Notes under the pieces: model-generated | Database searches by the model: none | What the model was told of the DNA's origin: nothing | Seen by the model: only the letters and a program-made list of their open reading frames with translations | Position numbers and translations under genes: made by a program | NCBI RefSeq assembly: GCF_010550245.1 | Contig: NZ_JAAGLU010000007.1 | Location: 248,001-312,000, forward strand | Source of the DNA: Streptomyces sp. SID12501 | Lineage (GTDB): Bacteria > Actinomycetota > Actinomycetes > Streptomycetales > Streptomycetaceae | Direction: 5' to 3' | DNA length: 64,000 nt | Shown here: positions 35,695-44,013 of the stretch, one piece after another | Layout: each line of letters starts with the position of its first letter | Position numbering within the stretch: the stretch's first letter is position 1

Positions 35695-35939
35695 GCACCG
35701 CACTTGAGTGGTTCAAGTCGAGCTACAGCAGCGACGAGGGCGGCGCGTGCCTCGAAGTCGCGTACACCTGGCGGAAGTCCAGCTACAGCGGCAGCGAGGG
35801 CGGCCAGTGCGTGGAGGTAGCCACCTGCCCCCACACCATCCACGTCCGCGACTCCAAGAGCCCGAACCCCGAAACCGGCCCCACCTTCACCACCACCCGG
35901 CAGGCCTGGACGGCGTTCACGGCGTACGCGGCCCGCTGA
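35691..35939 (+). CDS. DUF397 protein with duplicated core
   Basis: This 82-residue protein is the partner of the preceding XRE regulator and is coupled by an ATGA overlap. The diagnostic DUF397 motif occurs twice: WFKSSYSSDEGGACLEVA, then WRKSSYSGSEGGQCVEVA, followed by the usual HIHVRDSK-type segment (HTIHVRDSKSPN) and WTAFTAYA. The tandem duplication of the N-terminal half is unusual, since family members normally have one copy. The last 23 bases overlap the convergent HTH gene. Confidence 0.9.
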   Translation: MSTALEWFKSSYSSDEGGACLEVAYTWRKSSYSGSEGGQCVEVATCPHTIHVRDSKSPNPETGPTFTTTRQAWTAFTAYAAR

Positions 35940-36555
35940 TCACCGCGCCCGGACCCTGGCCCTTCTCGCTCGCCACTCTCCGCACATACGCGACGGGCCC
36001 CCCGGATTCCGAGTCGAGGCGTCTGCCCAGCAGGCGCCGCGCCTCGTCGGCGCCAGGTACGTCCGCGCGTACGACCTGAACCGGAGTGACCAGGTCGCTG
36101 GTGAACCCCGCCAGTCGCGCCGAGAAGCGGTAACGGCCGGCGCCGTCCGGCTCGGCGCCCCGGAACCCGGTGAGCACCGCGACGACGTACGGCCCGACGG
36201 TCACAGCCAGCACGCCCGCACGCAGCACCCGTTCCGGATCGCAGCGCCACCAGCCGCGCAGCGCCTCGTACATGTCCTCAGGCGCGAGCCCCGCCGCGTA
36301 CCCGATCCACGCCCGCTCCGGATCCTCCGGCACCGGCTCGGCGGGCCCCACCCGGAGCACGGGCAGTTCCGGACCATCCAGCGCTTCGAGGTCGACCGTG
36401 TCACGCCGGGCGAGCGCACGTACGTCGGCCGCCGGAACCACGGTTCGGTTGCCACGCCTGCGGACGTCGGGCAACAGCCCGGCGACGACCAGTTTCTTGA
36501 AGGTGTTCGCCGATACGCCGAGTTCCTCCGCGGCGACACTCGTCGTAATATCCAT
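35917..36555 (-). CDS. Excisionase-type HTH protein, unknown role
   Basis: This protein of about 212 residues has an ATG with GGAG eight bases upstream. The N-terminal 50 residues form a MerR/excisionase-like helix-turn-helix (ITTSVAAEELGVSANTFKKL, then RRRGNRTVVPAADVRAL). The remaining 150 residues (PEDPERAWIGYAAGLAPEDM onward) are of no family I recognise. It is divergent from the RelE-like toxin gene with a 141-bp gap, so it may regulate that gene, but this is inference from position alone. Confidence 0.7.
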   Translation of the reverse strand: MDITTSVAAEELGVSANTFKKLVVAGLLPDVRRRGNRTVVPAADVRALARRDTVDLEALDGPELPVLRVGPAEPVPEDPERAWIGYAAGLAPEDMYEALRGWWRCDPERVLRAGVLAVTVGPYVVAVLTGFRGAEPDGAGRYRFSARLAGFTSDLVTPVQVVRADVPGADEARRLLGRRLDSESGGPVAYVRRVASEKGQGPGAVISGPRTP

Positions 36556-36696
36556 CAAGGCATCTCCGTCGCCGTCAGCCAAGAATCGTCAAGTGCCATA
36601 ATTGTCATGAGGTATTTGACGTTCGCCATGCGAACCACCGTACTTATCAATCAAGGCGGTTGCGAGTAGTGACAGCTCCCCGATACCGTCGGCCGC

Positions 36697-37278
36697 ATGC
36701 CGGACACGCCACGTCACCCCGTACGGTTCACCGACGCAGCCGTAGCCGACCTGGCGGCTCTGCACCGCCGGGATCCGCAGATCGCGCGTGCCGCCCTGCA
36801 GAAGGTGTTGCTGCTGGAGCGCGACCCGTACGCGGGCAGGCCACTGGTCGGTGACCTCGTCGGCTGGCGAAGGCTCGTCGTCGGCGACCGGCACTGGCGC
36901 ATCGTATGGCGGGTGGTCGAGGAAGTGGACGGCACGACCAGCGTGGAGATCTCCGAGGTGTGGGCCGTCGGCCCTCGCGAGAACTCGGCCGTCTACGACG
37001 AACTCCGGACCAGGCTCTCGCACTTGCCCGACACCCCGGCCGCCCGAAACCTGCGAGACCTGCTCGACAGGTTCGGCCTCGACACGGGCGCCGCCGTCGC
37101 AGCGCCGCCTCCGGACCCCGTACCGGACTGGCTCGTCAGCCGACTGACCGACAAGGCGGGCCTTCCCCCGGAGCGGGTCCTGGCGATGAGCCTGGAGGAG
37201 GCGATCACCGCCTGGGAGGACTGGATGGGCCGACCGCGCGACTGGCCGCGCAGGGAATGCCCGCCAGAGGGTGTCTGA
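36697..37278 (+). CDS. RelE/ParE-like toxin with C-terminal extension
   Basis: This 193-residue protein has a RelE/ParE-superfamily fold in its first 100 residues: VRFTDAAVADLAALHRRDPQ, RDPYAGRPLVGDL, WRRLVVGDRHWRIVWRV. Such toxins usually cleave mRNA on ribosomes or inhibit gyrase. The second half (DTPAARNLRDLLDRFGLDTG to PEGV) is extra to the normal size of about 90-100. A Phd-like antitoxin gene lies 31 bases downstream but on the opposite strand, an atypical layout for a toxin-antitoxin pair. Confidence 0.7.
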   Translation: MPDTPRHPVRFTDAAVADLAALHRRDPQIARAALQKVLLLERDPYAGRPLVGDLVGWRRLVVGDRHWRIVWRVVEEVDGTTSVEISEVWAVGPRENSAVYDELRTRLSHLPDTPAARNLRDLLDRFGLDTGAAVAAPPPDPVPDWLVSRLTDKAGLPPERVLAMSLEEAITAWEDWMGRPRDWPRRECPPEGV

Positions 37279-37309
37279 CACCCGGTCGGCCGGACACTCA
37301 GCCAGCCGG

Positions 37310-37621
37310 TCAGCGCTTCGGGATATCCGCGCCGAGACCCTCCCGGTCCACCCCGAAGCGGCGCAGCACATCATCGAGCGAGCTACGGTCACCACTGTCC
37401 GTGGCGGCCCGGGTCAGCACGAGGAGCGCGTCCAGGAGGTCTTCCTCGAACTCCTCCAGCCTGCGCAGTCGCTCCACACCGATCACGGCGGCCACCGGCT
37501 TGTGATGCCGCTCGACCATGATGTCCTCACCCGCCTCGGCCGCCTTGACCAGCCCGGCGACTCCTTTGCCCGTGGCTTCGGTGACGGAGAGCACGGTCGG
37601 GTTCTCGCAGAGGATCGACAT
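37310..37621 (-). CDS. Phd/YefM-like antitoxin
   Basis: This 103-residue protein is of the Phd/YefM antitoxin family. The N-terminus is DNA-binding in style (SVTEATGKGVAGLVKAAEAG, EDIMVERHHKPVAAVIGVER), followed by an acidic helix (RRLEEFEEDLLDALLVLTRA) that would bind a toxin. It is convergent with the RelE-like gene and has its own promoter; the ATG sits six bases after a TATAGT -10 box with no ribosome binding site, so the mRNA is probably leaderless. Confidence 0.8.
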   Translation of the reverse strand: MSILCENPTVLSVTEATGKGVAGLVKAAEAGEDIMVERHHKPVAAVIGVERLRRLEEFEEDLLDALLVLTRAATDSGDRSSLDDVLRRFGVDREGLGADIPKR

Positions 37622-37657
37622 GGAAAAACTATACAATTTACCAGCAGAACCTGTACA
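37622..37657 (-). promoter_or_regulatory. Promoter of the leaderless antitoxin gene
   Basis: On the minus strand, a -35 TGTACA (37652-37657), 18-bp spacer and -10 TATAGT (37628-37633) place the transcription start at or next to the ATG at 37621. TGTACA lies within an 8-bp palindrome (CTGTACAG) that might be an operator. Confidence 0.65.
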
Positions 37658-37730
37658 GATTTCCGTGAGTACCTGGAGAACACGTTCCCCGTCGCGGGCC
37701 CTGCCGCGTACCCGGTCCACGCCCTCTCAG

Positions 37731-37765
37731 CCTCTCCCCCTCCCCTCCCCCTCCCCTCCCCCTCT
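37731..37765. repeat. 35-base polypyrimidine tract
   Basis: An unbroken C/T run built of repeated CCCCTC units lies in the divergent region between the antitoxin and GNAT-ThiF genes. The rest of 37658-37949 holds no other clear element. Confidence 0.9.
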
Positions 37766-37949
37766 TACGCTGCGCACCCCGCGCCCCATGCCACGACCCC
37801 CGGGACACCCCCGGACAGATTCCCGATGATCTAGGCCGGTTGGCCGACAACCGATCAGCGGGGCGGTCGTTGTCATCTCGGGTGTGCGCCCGGCGTGCGC
37901 TGTGGAGCGCGGCAGATGAGTGCGCGCCAGCCGAGAGGGTGGGTTGTTC

Positions 37950-39842
37950 GTGAGTGTGAGGGACAGGGATGTCGATGTGCCCGTTGGGGTGCCGTGGAGC
38001 GTGTCCGCGTTCCGCATCGCGCCGGGGGATCCGGAGGCGGCCGGGTTGGTCGGTCGGATCCGGGAGCTGCGGGCGAGGATTCTGTTCGACCGCGGCCGGA
38101 GGCCTGATTTCCGGACGGCGGACGGCGGATACGCCGATGAGCAGGAGCTGGACTTCGGCGCCTGGCACTTCATCGGGCGGCGGGAGACGGACAGCCACCC
38201 GCTGGGATACGTGAGGCTCTCGACGCCGGAGACCGGCGAGTTGTTCCAGACCCGGTCGTATCTGGGGGCGGAACGCTACGAGGAGGTACTGCGGGAGCAC
38301 GGTCTCGGCGTTGCGGAAACGTTCGAGCACAGTCGTCTGGTGGTCGAGCACCAGGCGCGCAAGCTGGGCCTGGGGGTGCATCTGAACGCCTTCGCCATCG
38401 CTGCCGCACGGTGTCTCGGCGCCAAGGCCATGATCGGGACGTCGGGTACGGCCGACGGGCAGGACCGCTTCCACGAGCGGTTCGGGTTCCGCCCGGTACC
38501 GGGAACGCGCCGGTACGTCGAGCGGTACACCGAGGACGTGATGATCATGCTGTACCGGGCTGCGGCCCCGGGCGGCGAGTACAGCGGCCTGGTCGAGCAG
38601 TTGGAGGACGTCTTCCCGTCCGCGACCGTCTCCGCGCGGCAGGCCGGGCTCGACGCGGCCCTTGTGGAGAGTCAGGGACAGCCCCGGGAGACGAAGCCCC
38701 GCCGCTCCGCCGCCCCGGTCACGGAAGCCGCCGTACACCGCATCGCCGACGCGACGGACGACTGCTGGCAGCCGGTGCTGCACGACCTGGGGCGTGACGA
38801 GGACCGGCGGGCCTTCGAGGCACTGCTCGACTCCGGCGAGGTCCGCCAGGTCATGGACACCATCGAGGATCAGCTGAGGGAACTGGTCACCAGCCGTGAG
38901 CCCGTCCTGCGCACCTCGCCGGAAGCCGTCGAGCGGGCCGTGGCGGAACAGCTGGACGGGATCGCGCCGCGCGAGTACGGGACCTGGGCCTGGTACCCGT
39001 GGTCGGGGCGCCTGGTCCACCTGCTGCCCCGCGAGGAGTTCCGGCTGGTGCGCACCGACCGCAACCGGGGCCGGATCGAACGCCCCGAACAGCGCCGGCT
39101 TCTGCGACAGCGCGTGGGGATCATCGGCCTGTCGGTCGGCAGCAGCGCGGCCCTGACCTTCGCCATGGAGGGCATCGGAGGCGCGTTCAAACTCGCCGAC
39201 TTCGACACCCTCAGCGTCTCCAACCTGAACCGGCTGCGCGCGGGCGTGCACCACCTGGGTCTGAACAAGTGCGTGATCGCGGCCCGCCAGATGCTGGAGA
39301 TCGACCCCTGGCTGGACATCGAGATCTACCCCGGCGGTCTCACCGACGACACGATGGACGAGTTCTTCACCGGCGGCGCGGGCCCCATCGACCTCCTCGT
39401 CGAGGAGTGCGACACCCCCTACGTGAAGGTCGCCGCCCGTGAGCGCGCCCGCGCCCTGGGAATCCCGGTCGTGATGGACGCGAACGACCGGGGGCTGCTG
39501 GACGTCGAACGCTTCGACCTCGAACCCGACCGGCCCCTGCTGCACGGGCTGCTCGGCGACACCACCTCCGGCGACCTGACCGACCTCACCTTCGAGGAGA
39601 CGGTCGACGTCATCCTCACCATGGTCGACCGGGAGCGCATCAGCCCGGAACTGGCCGCCGCCGTCCCGCAGATCGGCACCACCCTCAGCAGCTGGCCCCA
39701 GCTCGCCTCGGGCGTCGCGCTCGGCGGTGCGCTGACCGCGGAAGCCGCTCGCCGCATCCTGCTGGGCCGCCCCCGCCCCTCAGGCCGGTTCTACACCGAC
39801 CTGGAACTCCTCACCTCTGCCGACCGGAGCACCCTGGCATGA
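37950..39842 (+). CDS. GNAT/FeeM-like and ThiF/E1-like fusion protein
   Basis: This protein of about 630 residues has two parts. Residues about 10-215 look like a GNAT-fold acyl-transferase of the N-acyl amino acid/autoinducer synthase type (FEHSRLVVEHQARKLGLGVH, RFHERFGFRPVPGTRRYVER). Residues about 370-600 are an E1/ThiF adenylyltransferase: nucleotide loop VGIIGLSVGSS (near 389), ADFDTLSVSNLNRLRAG, then LGLNKCVIAARQM. The canonical GxGxxG is altered and no zinc cysteines or catalytic cysteine are obvious. A start at 37920 is also possible. The stop overlaps the ketosynthase gene (ATGA). The closest thing I know in layout is the MoeY-type ThiF fusion of mycobacteria; the product is unknown. 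Confidence 0.8.
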   Translation: MSVRDRDVDVPVGVPWSVSAFRIAPGDPEAAGLVGRIRELRARILFDRGRRPDFRTADGGYADEQELDFGAWHFIGRRETDSHPLGYVRLSTPETGELFQTRSYLGAERYEEVLREHGLGVAETFEHSRLVVEHQARKLGLGVHLNAFAIAAARCLGAKAMIGTSGTADGQDRFHERFGFRPVPGTRRYVERYTEDVMIMLYRAAAPGGEYSGLVEQLEDVFPSATVSARQAGLDAALVESQGQPRETKPRRSAAPVTEAAVHRIADATDDCWQPVLHDLGRDEDRRAFEALLDSGEVRQVMDTIEDQLRELVTSREPVLRTSPEAVERAVAEQLDGIAPREYGTWAWYPWSGRLVHLLPREEFRLVRTDRNRGRIERPEQRRLLRQRVGIIGLSVGSSAALTFAMEGIGGAFKLADFDTLSVSNLNRLRAGVHHLGLNKCVIAARQMLEIDPWLDIEIYPGGLTDDTMDEFFTGGAGPIDLLVEECDTPYVKVAARERARALGIPVVMDANDRGLLDVERFDLEPDRPLLHGLLGDTTSGDLTDLTFEETVDVILTMVDRERISPELAAAVPQIGTTLSSWPQLASGVALGGALTAEAARRILLGRPRPSGRFYTDLELLTSADRSTLA

Positions 39843-40873
39843 CCCTGGCCTGCGAGCAGACCACAGACACCCACACCGGCGCCGGCCTGCCGGTCCCCTT
39901 CGCGGTCACCGGCACCGGCCTGCACCTGCCCCCTGCGATCGTGACCAACAAGGACCTCACCCGGAACCTGAGGACGAGCGACGAATGGATCACGGCCCGC
40001 ACCGGGATCCGTGAACGCCGGCGGCTGGCACCCGAACTGGCCACCTCCGACATGTGCGTGGCCGCCGCCCGACCCGCCCTCGAAGCCGCCCGGTTCGCGC
40101 CTGGGGACCTGGACGCGGTCATCGTGGCCAGCTACACCGCCGACCAGCCCCTGCCCTCCACCTCGGCCATCGTCAAAAGCGCTCTCGGCGCCACCAGGGC
40201 CCTGGCCCTCGACGTCGCCCAGGCCGCCTGCGCCTCCGGCGTGCACGCCGTGCTGCTGGCGGCCCACCTCCTGCAGAACCCCTCCATCAGCACCGTGCTC
40301 GTCATCGGCGCCGACTGCGCCTCCCGCGTCATCCGCCCCACGGACCGCACCGGAGGAGTCTTCTTCGGCGACGCCGCTGCCGCGGTGGTGCTCACCCGCG
40401 CCGAGACCGCGGGAGCAGGACTGCTCTCGTACGACATCGGCTCGAAGCTGTCCTACGCCGTCCAGATCCCCGGGGGCGGCTCCCGCCTCCCCACCACTGC
40501 CGACACGGTCGCCGCCGGAGCCCACTACGTCTCCATGGACGGACCCGCCGTGTGGGAGACCGCGACCACCCGCCTCCCCGAGAGCGTCACCAGCGCCACC
40601 CGCCAGGCAGGCCTGACCCCCACCGAGATCGACCACTACTTCTTCCACCAGGCCAACATCAACATCCTCCAGGAGACCCTGCGCCGCCTGGACATCCCGG
40701 CCGACCGGGCTCCCATCACCCTCGACCGGCTCGGCAACACAGGCGCCGCCGGCCTGTTCACCGCCCTGCACCACACCACCACGGCCGGCCGGCTCCGCCC
40801 CGGAGACACCTACGTCATGTGCGCCATCGGCGCCGGCTTCCACTGGGGCACCCTCTGCCTGCGCCAGGCCTGA
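39839..40873 (+). CDS. FabH-like ketoacyl-ACP synthase III
   Basis: This 344-residue thiolase-fold enzyme has the complete KAS III triad: C131 in VAQAACASGVHA, H270 in YFFHQANINI and N300 in LGNTGAAG. The SDEWITARTGIRERR motif near residue 50 is diagnostic. It could condense or transfer an acyl group, using an acyl-CoA starter. It is translationally coupled to the GNAT-ThiF fusion gene and no acyl-carrier protein or other fatty-acid gene is adjacent, so a dedicated small-molecule pathway rather than general lipid synthesis is likely (inference). Confidence 0.9.
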   Translation: MTLACEQTTDTHTGAGLPVPFAVTGTGLHLPPAIVTNKDLTRNLRTSDEWITARTGIRERRRLAPELATSDMCVAAARPALEAARFAPGDLDAVIVASYTADQPLPSTSAIVKSALGATRALALDVAQAACASGVHAVLLAAHLLQNPSISTVLVIGADCASRVIRPTDRTGGVFFGDAAAAVVLTRAETAGAGLLSYDIGSKLSYAVQIPGGGSRLPTTADTVAAGAHYVSMDGPAVWETATTRLPESVTSATRQAGLTPTEIDHYFFHQANINILQETLRRLDIPADRAPITLDRLGNTGAAGLFTALHHTTTAGRLRPGDTYVMCAIGAGFHWGTLCLRQA

Positions 40874-40898
40874 TCACCGTGGGCCCGGAGAACACGAA

Positions 40899-40926
40899 GG
40901 CCGCCCGGAGAAGAAACCGGGCGGCC
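40899..40926. terminator. Hairpin terminator
   Basis: Perfect 10-bp inverted repeat (40899-40908 with 40917-40926, loop AGAAGAAA) between convergent ketosynthase and DUF805 genes. Confidence 0.85.
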
Positions 40927-40958
40927 AGGGCACGGGGACGATGCCCTCGGTGCGAACG

Positions 40959-41315
40959 TCAGATGTGCGTCGGGGCGAACTTCGGGTTGTGGCCGTACTT
41001 GTTCTCGCCCTGGTCGCCCTCGAGGCAGGCGAAGACAAGCAGCGTGATCGCGCCGACGAGCGGGACGAACACGATCAGGAGCCACCAGCCCGAACGGCCC
41101 GTGTCGTGCAGCCGGCGCACGTTGAGCGCCAGGCCGGGCAGGAAGACGGCCAGGGCGTACACGGTGCTGAGGATCTGGACGCCGATGAACTTGTCGATGA
41201 TCGTCAGCACGATGCTGATGACGATCGAGATCAGCGCGAACATCCAGTATTCCTTGCGGCGCGCACGCCCGCTGAACACCACGTACTTCTTGAGCACGTC
41301 GAGGTAATAGTTCAT
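40959..41315 (-). CDS. DUF805 membrane protein
   Basis: This 118-residue protein fits DUF805: YVVFSGRARRKEYWMFALIS near the N-terminus, LPGLALNVRRLHDTGRSGWW in the middle, and four membrane segments. The C-terminus reads CLEGDQGENKYGHNPKF, a common ending of the family. Function unknown, possibly linked to membrane stress. It is convergent with the ketosynthase operon. Confidence 0.93.
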   Translation of the reverse strand: MNYYLDVLKKYVVFSGRARRKEYWMFALISIVISIVLTIIDKFIGVQILSTVYALAVFLPGLALNVRRLHDTGRSGWWLLIVFVPLVGAITLLVFACLEGDQGENKYGHNPKFAPTHI

Positions 41316-41735
41316 GGGATCCCCCAGGGAGCGATGTGGGCCCGCCGAGCGGATCAGGCCAAGGGGAGAAGTTACGTAGATTGGCGGGAACTCGTCAATA
41401 GGGTTCGGCGTTACAGGTCATGGGCATCAATCTGCCCAGCCCACGGAACCAGGGGCGATTCAGAGATGTCGATTTACGGACAGATCAACGCAAGATCATC
41501 GAGAATGGCGCCCCGAACACCGGGAATTCACGCCGCCGAACCCTTCTGGCTGCCGAACGATGGCCGATCCATTGCCAGTTCTACGCCAGTCCGACGCACG
41601 TTCGAGGCCGCACCGACACCGTAACGATCTCGAACCGTTGCCCGCCCGCTCTCCCCCGCCATGCCTCCCAGGGCCTGCTTTCAGTGGCAGGGCCTACCCA
41701 TATCAATGTCAGTGGCAGGCCCTACAGTCACCGGC
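41316..41735. other. Noncoding region with paired 17-base repeats
   Basis: This 420-base stretch has no convincing gene. Near its right end are two near-identical 17-base direct repeats (41681-41697 TCAGTGGCAGGGCCTAC and 41709-41725), 28 bases start to start, ending 10 bases before the DUF4253 ATG. They may be operator half-sites of the DUF4253 gene. Confidence 0.55.
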
Positions 41736-42530
41736 ATGGCGACACTTCCCAACCCGCTGCCCCACCTCGCGGCCGACCCGACCGGCAGCACACTCGGCCT
41801 CGCCCTCCCCGCCGGGAGGCTGATCTACGCGACGGACGAGGGCCCGTGGCACGAGCCCCTCCTCTGGCACGCCGACGCGCCCTCCGCCCCCGGCGACTGG
41901 ACCACGCAACACGACGCGTCCCGGCCCGCCGGGCTCCTCCCGGTGGTCATAGAGGTGGGCGGCGGCCAAGGCGGGCCCGAGGAGTGGGAGTTGATGCCCG
42001 CCGACACGTCCTACCCCGGGGACCACGACCCCGAGGAGGTCCTCGCCGGATTCTGGGAGGAGTACGCGGCACAGGACGAGACCTGGCCAGGCCTGGCCCC
42101 CGCCACCATGGGCACGGATGCCAGGCGGGCCGACGACCTGGCGGCCCGACTGGCCGACTCGCTCCTCTCCCCCGGCTCCTCCTTCAAGGAACCGCGACTC
42201 GCCCTCGTCCCCGCCCGCCGTTCCGCCGACATCCCCGCCGCGATCGGCTGGTCGGGCCCCGTGAACTACGAGAGCGACACGGCCCGCCTCTGCGCGGTAC
42301 TCCGCTCCTGGGAGGACCGCTTCGGCATACGGGTCCTGGCGCTCACCTTCAACCAACTGGTGCTGTCCGTGGCGGCCCCGCCGACCACGCTCGCCGAGGC
42401 CGAAGCGACAGCCGCCGAGCACTTCGCGTTCTGCCCGGACAACATCACGCAGGGCGTCCACACCACCCTGCGCGCGTACGCCGAACACGAACTGCTGACC
42501 AAGCAGACCTGGTCCTTCTGGTGGGACTGA
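41736..42530 (+). CDS. DUF4253 protein
   Basis: This 264-residue cytoplasmic protein has a DUF4253 C-terminal domain: RLCAVLRSWEDRFGIRVLAL, then EATAAEHFAFCPDNITQGV and a Trp-rich end (KQTWSFWWD). The N-terminal 150 residues are acidic and variable. Function unknown; such proteins are widespread in Streptomyces and sometimes linked to immunity-like roles, which nothing here confirms. The ATG follows a pair of direct repeats closely. Confidence 0.85.
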   Translation: MATLPNPLPHLAADPTGSTLGLALPAGRLIYATDEGPWHEPLLWHADAPSAPGDWTTQHDASRPAGLLPVVIEVGGGQGGPEEWELMPADTSYPGDHDPEEVLAGFWEEYAAQDETWPGLAPATMGTDARRADDLAARLADSLLSPGSSFKEPRLALVPARRSADIPAAIGWSGPVNYESDTARLCAVLRSWEDRFGIRVLALTFNQLVLSVAAPPTTLAEAEATAAEHFAFCPDNITQGVHTTLRAYAEHELLTKQTWSFWWD

Positions 42531-42565
42531 CAACACCTCCGCGCCCCGACAGCGGCGCGGGGCTG

Positions 42566-42620
42566 TGACATTCGCGGCTCCGCCGCATAGGCGCGACCAA
42601 CCACGACAGACCCGCAGACG
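42566..42620. repeat. Streptomyces-type intergenic repeat copy
   Basis: The sequence CGCGGCTCCGCCGC and following bases look like a short interspersed element I recognise as frequent between Streptomyces genes. A genome-wide count is needed to prove it. Confidence 0.35.
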
Positions 42621-42650
42621 GCACACCGGACTCGGACTCCCAGCGGAGCT

Positions 42651-43880
42651 CTACCGCAGTCCCGCCCCCAACCGCCGCAGCCCCTCCCCGATCTCGCCCG
42701 GAGTCTGGGTGACGAAGCACAGCCGCATCGCCGCCCGGCCGGGACCGCCGGCCCGGTCCGCCCCTGCCAACTCCCCCGCGTAGAAGGCCGCCCCCGGGAC
42801 GTACGCGACACCCCGCTCCACCACTCCACGCAGCAGCGCACCGGTGTCGTACGCCTCCGGAAGCCGGGCCCAGAGAAACATCCCACCCTCGGGCCGGGTC
42901 CAGGTCGAGCCCTCGGGGAGCGCCTCCCCGATGCCGTCGAGCATGGCGTCGCGCCGCTCCCCGTAGACGCGGGCCACGCGCCGCACGTGGGCGTCGAGGT
43001 CACGGTCGGCCAGATACCGGGCGGCGGCGAGCTGGTTGACGGTCGGAGTGTGCAGGTCGGCGGCCTGCTTGGCGACGGTGCATGCCCGCAGCAGCTCCGC
43101 CGGTGCCCGCATCCAGCCCAGTCGCAGCCCGGGCGCCATGACCTTGGAGAAGGAGCCGAGCAGGACCGTACGGTCCTCCGCCCCCGGACAGGACGCGATC
43201 CACGGCACGCGCCCACCCTCGAAGCGCAGCTCGCCGTACGGATCGTCCTCGACGATCCACAGCCCGAGCCGCGCGGCGACCTCCGCCACGGCCGCCCGGC
43301 GCTCACCCGGCATGGTCTGGCCGGTCGGGTTGCGGAAGTTGGGCACGGTGTAGAGCAGCTTGGGCCGGTGGCGGACGACCAGTTCCTCCAGCGCCCCCGG
43401 ACCGATCCCGTCGTCGTCCCCGGGGACGGCGATCACGCGCGCGCCGGCCAGCCCGAACACCTGGAGTGCCGCGAGATAGCAGGGGGTTTCGACCAGGACG
43501 ACGTCCCCGGGGTCGAGCAGCGCGGTGGCGAGCAGCGACAGCGCCTGCTGGGAACCGGTGGTGACGAGCAGGTCGTCGGAGTCGGTGGGCAGACCGCGTC
43601 GGGTGTGCCGCAGGGCGAGCGCGTCGCGCAGGGTCGGCTCGCCCTCGGTCGTGGCGTACTGCAGGGCTCGTGCGGGGGTGTCCGCGAACACGTCCCGGAA
43701 CGCGGCGGCCACGCCCTCCGCGTCGAACAACTCGGGTGCGGGCAGCCCGCCCGCGAAGTTGATCACCTCGGGCCGCGCGGTGACGGCCAGGATGTCCCGT
43801 ACGGCCGACCCGCCGACCGCCCGTGCCCGCGCGGCGAGCGCGGGCACGGAAGCGGAAGTCGCTGTCACTTGGGCTGTCAT
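42651..43880 (-). CDS. PLP-dependent aminotransferase (class I, LysN-like)
   Basis: This 409-residue fold type I enzyme of the MocR/2-aminoadipate aminotransferase branch shows VINFAGGLPAPELFD, SQQALSLLATALLDPGD, VPNFRNPTGQTMP and the PLP Lys246 in LLGSFSKVMAPGLRLGW. There is no N-terminal winged-helix domain, so it is an enzyme and not a regulator. The ATG at 43880 has GGAG six bases upstream. The reaction is an amino-group transfer from an amino acid; the substrate is not known. Confidence 0.9.
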   Translation of the reverse strand: MTAQVTATSASVPALAARARAVGGSAVRDILAVTARPEVINFAGGLPAPELFDAEGVAAAFRDVFADTPARALQYATTEGEPTLRDALALRHTRRGLPTDSDDLLVTTGSQQALSLLATALLDPGDVVLVETPCYLAALQVFGLAGARVIAVPGDDDGIGPGALEELVVRHRPKLLYTVPNFRNPTGQTMPGERRAAVAEVAARLGLWIVEDDPYGELRFEGGRVPWIASCPGAEDRTVLLGSFSKVMAPGLRLGWMRAPAELLRACTVAKQAADLHTPTVNQLAAARYLADRDLDAHVRRVARVYGERRDAMLDGIGEALPEGSTWTRPEGGMFLWARLPEAYDTGALLRGVVERGVAYVPGAAFYAGELAGADRAGGPGRAAMRLCFVTQTPGEIGEGLRRLGAGLR

Positions 43881-44013
43881 GTGCGGCTCCTTCGGGCGGG
43901 CGGGCGATACGGCTCTGCCCACACCCTAGGGAAATGCATGCCGCCTACAACCGCTTTTCACCATCCGGACGCCCGAGCCGGCTTCGGCCAGTACCACTTC
44001 GGCCCGTACCGCC

